The notes beneath the pieces are model-generated. The model was not told where the DNA came from. It searched no databases and worked only from the letters and a program-made list of their open reading frames with translations. From Callorhinus ursinus (taxonomy: Eukaryota; Chordata; Mammalia; Carnivora; Otariidae), in the NCBI RefSeq assembly GCF_003265705.1, contig NW_020312775.1:5904546-5968545 (forward strand): 64,000 nt of DNA, written 5' to 3'. A program made the translations under genes and the position numbers. Of the stretch, positions 57,556 to 64,000 are shown in pieces (position 1 is the first letter of the stretch; each line of letters starts with the position of its first letter).

Positions 57556-59268
57556 TTTGCTGTGTTCAGTTTTCTTTATTTTAATTAACTAATTAATTAA
57601 TTTTTAAAAGTTTTGTTTTAAATTCCAGTTAGTGAACATACAGTGTAATTAGTTTCAGGTATACAACATAGTGCTTCAACAATTCCATATAGCAGCCTGT
57701 GCTCATCACAACAAGTGCACTCCTCAATCCCTATCACCTATTAACCCATCCCCCTACCCACCTCCCCTCTGGTCACCATCACTTTGTTTTCTATAGTTAA
57801 GAGTCTGTTTCTTGGTTTGCCTCTTTCTTTCTTTCTTTTTTCCCTTTGGTCGTTCATTTTGTTTCTTAAATTCCACATATGAGTGAAATCATATGATATT
57901 GTCTTTCTCTGACTGACTTATTTTACTTAGCATAATACACTTTAGGTCTATCCGTGTTTTTGCAAATGGCAAGATTTTGTTCTTTCTATGGATATATAAT
58001 ATTCTATTGTATATATCACATCTTCCTTATCTATTCCTTATCGATTCATCAGTCACTGGACACTTGGGCTATTTGAATAATTTGGTTATTATAGATAATG
58101 CTGCTATAGACATGGGGGTGCATGTATGGCTTCAAATTAATATTTTTCTATTCTTTATGTAAATACCTTGTAGTGCAATTTCTGGATCATAGGGGAGTTC
58201 TATTTTTAACTTTTTGAGGAACCTCCATATTGTGAGGCTGCACCAGTTTGTATTCCCATCAACAGTATCTTATATTTTTCTCCTTTCTCCACATCCTCAC
58301 CAACAGTTGTTGTGTCTTTTGTCGTTGATTTTAACCATTCTAACTGGTGAGAGGTGATATCTAATTGTAGTTTTGATTTGCATTTCCCTGATGATCAGTG
58401 ATGTTGAGCATCTTTCCATGTGTCTGTTGGCCATCTGTGCATCTTTGGAGAAATGTCTATTCATGTCCTCTTCCCATTTTTGAATTGGATTATTTCTTTT
58501 TTGGGTGTTGAGTTTTATAAGTTCTTTATATATTTTAGATACTAACCCTCTATCAGATATGTCATTTACAATTATCATCTCCCATTCTGTAGGTTGCTAT
58601 TTAGTTTTGTTGTTTCCTTCTCTGTGCAGAAGCTTTTTATTTTGAAAAGCACCTATAGTTTATTTTTGTTTTTGTTTCTCTTTCCTCAGGAGACATATCT
58701 AGAAAGAAGTTGCTATGGCTGATCTCAGAGAGGTTATTGCATGTGTCCTCCTCTGGGATTTTTATGGTTTCAGTTCTCACATTTAGATCTTTAATCCATT
58801 TTTAATTTATTTCATTCTCATGGATTAGAAGAACAAATATTGTCAAAATGCCTACATTACCCAAAGCAATCTACATGTTTAATGCAATCTCAAAGTACTG
58901 ACAGCATTTTTTACAGAGCTAGAACAAACAACCCTAAAATTTGTATGGGACCACAAAAGAATCTGATAGTCAAAGCAATCTCAAAAAAGCAAAGCAAACC
59001 TGGAGGCATCACAATTCTGGACTACAAGTTATATTATAAAGCTGTATTGATCAAAACAACATGGTACTGGCATAATAAAAAGACACATAGAGCAATATAA
59101 CAGAATAGAAAACCCAGAAATGAACGCACAACTAAATGGCCAATTATTCTTTGACAAAGCAGGAAAGGCTATCCAGTGGGAAAAGGACAGTCTCTTCAAC
59201 AAATGGTGTTGGGCAAACTGGACAGCAACATGAAAAAGAATGAAACAGGACCACTTTCTTACACCATA
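57556..59268 (-). mobile_element. Older L1 with 5' inversion (twin priming)
   Basis: The 3'UTR and ORF2 C-terminus are antisense from the T-rich start (about 57556) to 58814. From 58815 to 59268 the L1 is in plus orientation (CTCATGGATTAGAAGAACAA to TTACACCATATA). The plus piece ends where, in L1 order, the minus piece begins (AAATAAATTAAAA), with only about 5 nt missing. No clear TSD was found. Confidence 0.88.
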
Positions 59269-59644
59269 TAATTGCCTTTAAAGTTCAATCCACATGGATA
59301 ATGGAAAGAGAATTGAGCTGTAAGCTAGATGTTGGTTAGTTCCAGCTCTGCTAATCTATTTTATTATGTCCTTAAGCAAATCACAGAAAAAACTTTGAGC
59401 CTGTTCCTTGAGAGAGGATACTGTGATAGCTCAATCTACTTCAAGCTCTGCCTCTAAGTCATTAATAAATTTTTAGTAGCATTACCTCCTGTTGGAGCTA
59501 GAAGATAAAGCTTAAATGCTTTTCACAAAGAATTAACTGTAGTTGAAAGCTCTAAGAATAAGATTAAGGTAAAGTAGTACTTCAAATTTTTTAAATGTAA
59601 ATTTTAACTACAGATATAGTCATTGCTATTCCAAAAAATCCACT
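59269..59644. other. Unannotated sequence
   Basis: Single-copy-like. Nothing is recognised. Confidence 0.4.
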
Positions 59645-59999
59645 GTGAGATTTTCTTTTTTTAAAATTATGTTTAGTTAGCCACTGTATAGTAAATCATT
59701 AGTTTTTGATGTAGTGTTCAATGATTCATTAGTTGCATATAACACCCAGTGCTCATCACAACACGTGCCCTCCTCAATACCCATCGACCAGCTACCCCAA
59801 CCCCCCACTCCCCTCTCCTCTGAAACTCTCAGTTTGTTTCAAGGAGTCCAGAGTCTCTCATGGTGTGTCTCCCTCTCTGATTTCTCCCCCTTCAGTTTTC
59901 CCTCCCTTCCCCTATGGTCCTCCATGCTATTCCTTATGTTCCATATATGAGTGAAACCGTATGATGATTGTCTTTCTCTGATTGACTTATTTCAGTTAG

Positions 60000-62393
60000 C
60001 ATAATCCCCTCCAGGTCCATCCATGTTGATGGATGGCTGAATAATAGTCCATTGCATATATGTACCACATCTTCTTTATCCATTCATCTGTCGAAGGGCA
60101 TCTCGGCTCCTTCCACAGTTTGGCTAATGTGAAAATTACTGCTATGAACATAGGGGTGCATGTTACCCTTCTTTTCACTTCATCTGTATCTTTTGGGTAA
60201 ATACCTAGTAATGCAATGGCTGGGTCATAGGGTACCTTTATTTTTAACTTCTTGAGGAATCTCCATACTGTTTTCCAGAGTGGCTGTACCAGCTTGCATG
60301 CCCACCAGCAGTGTAAGGGGATTCCCCTTTCTCCACATCCTCACCAACATTTGTTGTTTCTTGTTTTGTTATTTTTGCCATTCTGACTGGTGCAAGGTGG
60401 TATTTCATTGTGGTTTTGATTTGAATTTCCCTGATGACTAGTGATGTTGAGCATTTTTTCATTTGTCTGTGAGCCATTTGTATGTCTTCTTTGGAGCAGT
60501 GTCTGTTCTTATCTTTTGCCTTGATTATTTGTTTTTTGGGTGTTGAGTTTGAGAAGTACTTTATGGATCTTGGATACCAGCCCTTTATCTGAAATATCAT
60601 TTACAAATATCTTTTCCCATTCCTTAGATTTCCTCTTAGTTTTGTTGACTGTTTCCTTTGCTGTGCAAAAGCTTTTTATCTTGATGAAGTCCCAAAAGTT
60701 CATTTTGGCTTTTGTTTCCCTTGCCTTTGGAGATGTGTCTTGAAAGAAGTTGCTGTGGCCAATGTTGAAGAGGTTACTGCCTATGTTCTCCTCTAGGCAT
60801 TTAATGGATTCCTGTCTCACATTGAGGTCTTTCATCCATTTTGAGTTTATTTTTGTGTATGGTGTTAGAGAATGGTCGAGTTTCATTCTTCTGTATGTAG
60901 CCATCCAATTTTCCCAACACCACTAATTGAAGAGACTGTCTTTTTTCCATTGGATATTTTTTCCTGATTTGTCAAAGATTAGTTGAACATAGAGTTGAGG
61001 GTCCATTACTGGAGTCTCTAGTCTGTTCCATTGATCTATGTGTCTGTTTTTGTGCCAATACCGTGCTGTCTTGGTGATTACAGCTTTGTAATATAGCTTG
61101 AAGTCAGGCAATGTGATGCCTCCAGCTTTGTTTTTCTTTTTCAACATTCCCTTGGCAATTCAGGGTCTTTTCTGGTTCTATACAAATTTTAGGATTGTTT
61201 GTTCCAGCTCCTTGAAAAATGGCGGTATTTTAATAGGGATGGCATTGAAAGTGTAAATTGCTCTGGGCAGGATAGACATTTTCACGATGTTTATTCTTCC
61301 AATCCATGAGCATGGAATGTTTTTCCATCTTTTTGTGTCTGCCTCAATTTCTTTCATAAGTGTTCTGTAGTTTCTAGAGAATAGATCCTCTATCTCTTTG
61401 GTTAGGTTTGTTCCTAGGAATCTTATGGTTTTTGGTGCAATTGTAAATGGAATCAATTCCTTAATTTCTCTTTCTACAGTTACATTGTTAGTATATAGAA
61501 AAGCAACTGATTTCTGTGTATTGATTTTGTATCCTGCCACGTTGCTGAATTGCTGTATGAGTTCTAGTAATTTGCGGGTAGAGTCTTTTGGGTTTTCCAC
61601 ATAAAGTATCAAATCATCTGTGAAGACAGAGAGTTTGACTTCTTTGCCAATTTGGATGTCTTTTATTTCTTTTTGTTGTCTGATTGTTGATGCTAGGACT
61701 TCTAGCATTATGTTGAACAATAGTGGTCAGAGTGGGCATCCCTGTCATGTTCCTGACCTTAAGGGAAAAGCTCTTAACTTTTCCCCATTGAGAATGATAT
61801 TCACTGTGGGCTTGTGGGCTTTTCATAGATGCCTTTATGATATTGAGTTATGTTCCTTCTATCTCTAGATTTTGAAAACTTTTAATCAGGAAAGGATGCT
61901 GTGTTTTGTCAAATGCTTTTTCTGCATCAACTGAGAAGATCATGTTTCTTGTCTTTTCTTTTATTAATGTGCTCTATCACATTGATTGATTTCTGAATGT
62001 CAAAGTACCCTTGCATCCCAGGAATAAATCCCACCCGGTCCTGGTAAATAATCCTTTTAATGTACTGTTGGATCCTATTCGCTAGGATCTAGTTGAGTAT
62101 TTTGGCATCCATGTTCATCAGGAATATTGGTGTGTAATTCTCCTTTTTGATGGGGTCTTTGCCTGGTTTTGGGATAAGGGTAATGCTGGCCTCATAGAAT
62201 GAGTTTGGAAGTTTTCCTTCTATTTCTATTTTTTGGAACAGCTTCAGTAGAATAGGTATGATTTCTTCTTTACATGTTTGATAGAATTCCCTTGGGAAGC
62301 CATCTGGCCTTGGACTCTCGTTTTTTGGGAGGTTTATGATTACTGCTTCAATTTCCTTTCTGGTTATGGGTTGTTCAAGTTTTCTATCTTCCT
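60000..62393 (-). pseudogene. L1-E ORF2 remnant (RT to C-terminus)
   Basis: The longest open piece, 61178-61720 (180 aa), starts just after the GTRQGCP site. The FADD site reads FTDD in this copy. Further pieces are 60509-60904 and 60244-60600. 62089-62448 encodes the [21 protein letters not shown] segment and continues into the 5'UTR across the deletion joint. Confidence 0.87.
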
Positions 62394-63972
62394 GTGGTCT
62401 GGAGTGGTCTGAAGCCATCATCAAAAAAACAAAGACAAAATGAAACACAAGAATGAAATTTAAAAAATGAATAAATTAGAAAAAATTTAAAATGGGGGGC
62501 AGGTTGAGGGGGCCTATAATCTTTCAGTGTGGACAAAATAGGGTATTTCAGTTGTTCCAGGGTGTATTTTGGTCTTTGTGTTAGAGGACACTATATCCCA
62601 AAATTAAAGGAAAGTAAAACTTGTATATATATAAAGGTAAAATTGAATACTTAAAAAAGGACCGCAATAAAGTATATATCTATAAAAAATATAGGTGTGA
62701 AAAATACAATTTAAAAAGCTACTATGAAATAGAAGTTGATATGATAAACATCTAGTTGAAATGAGAAGGTAAAAAGAAAAAAAAACAGAAAAATCATAAG
62801 AAAAAGAGAAGGAGAATTTTATCTGAAAAATAAGTCGCGAGGCCACACCTGGAGCTCAAAATAAAAGTTTCCCAAGGTGTTGGGATTTTGGAGGCTTAGT
62901 TGATGATTCACAAGATTTTCATCCACCTGTTCTTCCCACCTGTTTTCTGGGGGAGGGGTCTGCCTCAGTGCTTCTCAGGAATCCCTGCCTGTGTGGAGTT
63001 GCCCCACCCCATGTCAGGGGGTTGGGCTCAGGGGAAACCAGTCTCTTGTGTGGCTTTTCTTCCCTGGGGGCTTTCTGTTCTTCTTCAGAGGATCAGAGCA
63101 AAAATGACCACAGCAGCCAAACCTTTGGCCCAGAGAAGAAAATTAAGAGTCTGCTCTTTAATATACCCTCCAGAACAGACAGTTTCCACTTCTGTATGGA
63201 GTGCGGAAAACCACAGCCTCCCGTGGTGTGCGCCCACAGCAACTCTGTCAGAGGTGGTCCCAGGGGCCCAGGAGTGCCATTGCCCTTTGTGATTCTAAAA
63301 CTTCAAGCAGCTGTGGGCTCTCATGCACACTCCAAGCTCCTGGGTTATGTCTCGGCACCGCTCTAAAGCCCTTTCTGGGCCGCTACCGCTCTGTGAGTTT
63401 TTGCCCAGTCAGGGTCCCAGGTTTCAGATTTTTTCAGGCTGCCCAATAGAAGAATGATTATTGACTGGCCTGGCTTGCAGTTTATGGTGATTCGAGCTGA
63501 ACCCCTTCTTAGGCTTACTGACCATAACCTGCTTCCTGGCTCCACTACTCAGGTACTCTACTGGTTAGGGATCCCCTTTTGCTCTGTGGCTTCTCATATC
63601 CCGAGACCACCATGCCCTACCTAGAATTCTGCCTTTTCATTTCCAGAGCCCCTTTCAGAGAGGGATGTCTCTCCCTAGAACAGATTTATAAGGGTTCTGA
63701 TTTTGCGCTCCGATGTTATATCACTTTCCAGGCGCCAGCTTATGGAGGTTCCCTCTCGCTTCTGTTTATCTTCTGATATTTCCCCACAGATTCATGACTG
63801 CACATCCTAGCTTGCAAAAAGCAGGCGCTTTTCTGCTTGTAGAGATCCAGATATATACTCTTACATCTCAGGCTGATTTCATTTGTGTTCAAAATGGTTT
63901 GGTAGATATCCAGCTAAATTCTAGGGACCAGTTGAAATGCGGTCCCCTACTTGTCTGCCATCTTGGCCTCCA
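62394..63972 (-). promoter_or_regulatory. L1-E 5'UTR
   Basis: It is collinear with the L1-C 5'UTR (shared GCTTTTCTGCTTGTAGAGAT at about 63826 and 28022) and uninterrupted at the site where L1-C carries a nested L1. A YY1-type CAAGATGGC lies at its start (complement of 63958-63967). Open frames at 62900-63449 are not supported as genes. Confidence 0.75.
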
Positions 63973-64000
63973 AAAAAAAAAAACCCTTAAGTATGAGATT
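63973..64000. other. Flank at window end
   Basis: Oligo-A and a few flanking bases, too short to assign. Confidence 0.4.

Larger units (their letters stand above)
59645..63972 (-). mobile_element. L1-E: LINE-1 with both ends but a large internal deletion, minus strand
   Basis: The antisense 3' end is at about 59645. ORF2 (RT to C-terminus) runs to about 62393, then jumps to 5'UTR sequence matching L1-C (compare 62405-62450 with 26545-26590). The 5' end GGAGGCCAAGATGGCAGAC is complementary to about 63954-63972. About 2.4 kb is missing, covering ORF1 and the ORF2 endonuclease. A possible TSD (TGTGAGATT at 59645 and TATGAGATT at 63992) is cut by the window edge. Confidence 0.92.

Noticed and set aside
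62900..63449. Three overlapping plus-strand frames (130, 132 and 82 aa)
   Set aside because: They are antisense to the L1-E 5'UTR. The matching region of L1-C (27016-27682) has the same shadows.
1..64000. CRISPR arrays, operons, prophage or other prokaryotic systems
   Set aside because: The window is clearly mammalian. The repeats are interspersed retroelements and microsatellites, not spaced direct-repeat arrays.
1..64000. Functional nuclear tRNA genes
   Set aside because: All tRNA-like segments found belong to CAN SINE heads or their fragments, without complete cloverleaf structure.

Overview
This is a mammalian nuclear window, AT-rich and dominated by retrotransposons. Two things point to a carnivoran. 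The first is a set of tRNA-Lys-derived CAN SINEs, with a head reading GGGCGCCTGGGTGGCTCAG, a pyrimidine-rich body and an AAATAAATAAAATCTTT tail. The second is a LINE-1 lineage whose 3' end matches between copies across the window. The SINE bodies look like the bear/seal/mustelid (arctoid) type rather than the dog type; that placement is inference from memory of these families. No multi-exon gene, CRISPR array, operon or prokaryotic feature is present, and I found no new multi-gene system.

Layout. 1-2460: 3' part of an L1 (+). 2480-4435: very old L1M ORF2 relic (+). 5094-5259: 136-bp internal L1 piece with a target-site duplication (TSD) but no tail. 7295-7430: 3'-truncated 5S rRNA retropseudogene in a perfect 18-bp TSD. 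7901-14790: L1 (+), here L1-A, lacking the interior of its 5'UTR at a splice-like junction. L1-A is interrupted by three CAN SINEs and a full-length CHCHD2 retrocopy whose reading frame is still open. 15965-16340: MIR split by a CAN SINE. 16443-16997: L1 3' end (-). 16998-21439: mostly single-copy DNA. 21440-28619: full-length L1 (-), L1-C, with a younger L1 fragment nested in its 5'UTR. 28620-32492: mostly single-copy DNA. 32493-39594: full-length L1 (+), L1-B, with a GC-rich 5'UTR, TSD and degraded ORFs. 39630-41015: relic of an autonomous hAT DNA transposon. 41016-47330: old L1 pieces, a 30-nt SINE head, one CAN SINE and unannotated sequence. 47335-53293: HAL1-like relic followed by L1-D (+), which has lost its endonuclease region. 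53789-59268: a 5'-truncated L1 (+), a CAN SINE (-) and two L1s with 5' inversions (twin priming). 59645-63972: L1-E (-), with both ends present but ORF1 and the 5' half of ORF2 deleted.

The only open, full-length protein-coding frame is the CHCHD2 retrocopy at 9868-10335. Every L1 ORF is broken by stops or frameshifts, so no copy here can be autonomous. The most informative material is mechanistic. It includes three candidate 3'-truncated tailless insertions, one SpIRE-like spliced L1, two twin-priming inversions, a possible 3' transduction, and a possible C-terminal extension of ORF2 in the youngest L1 lineage.
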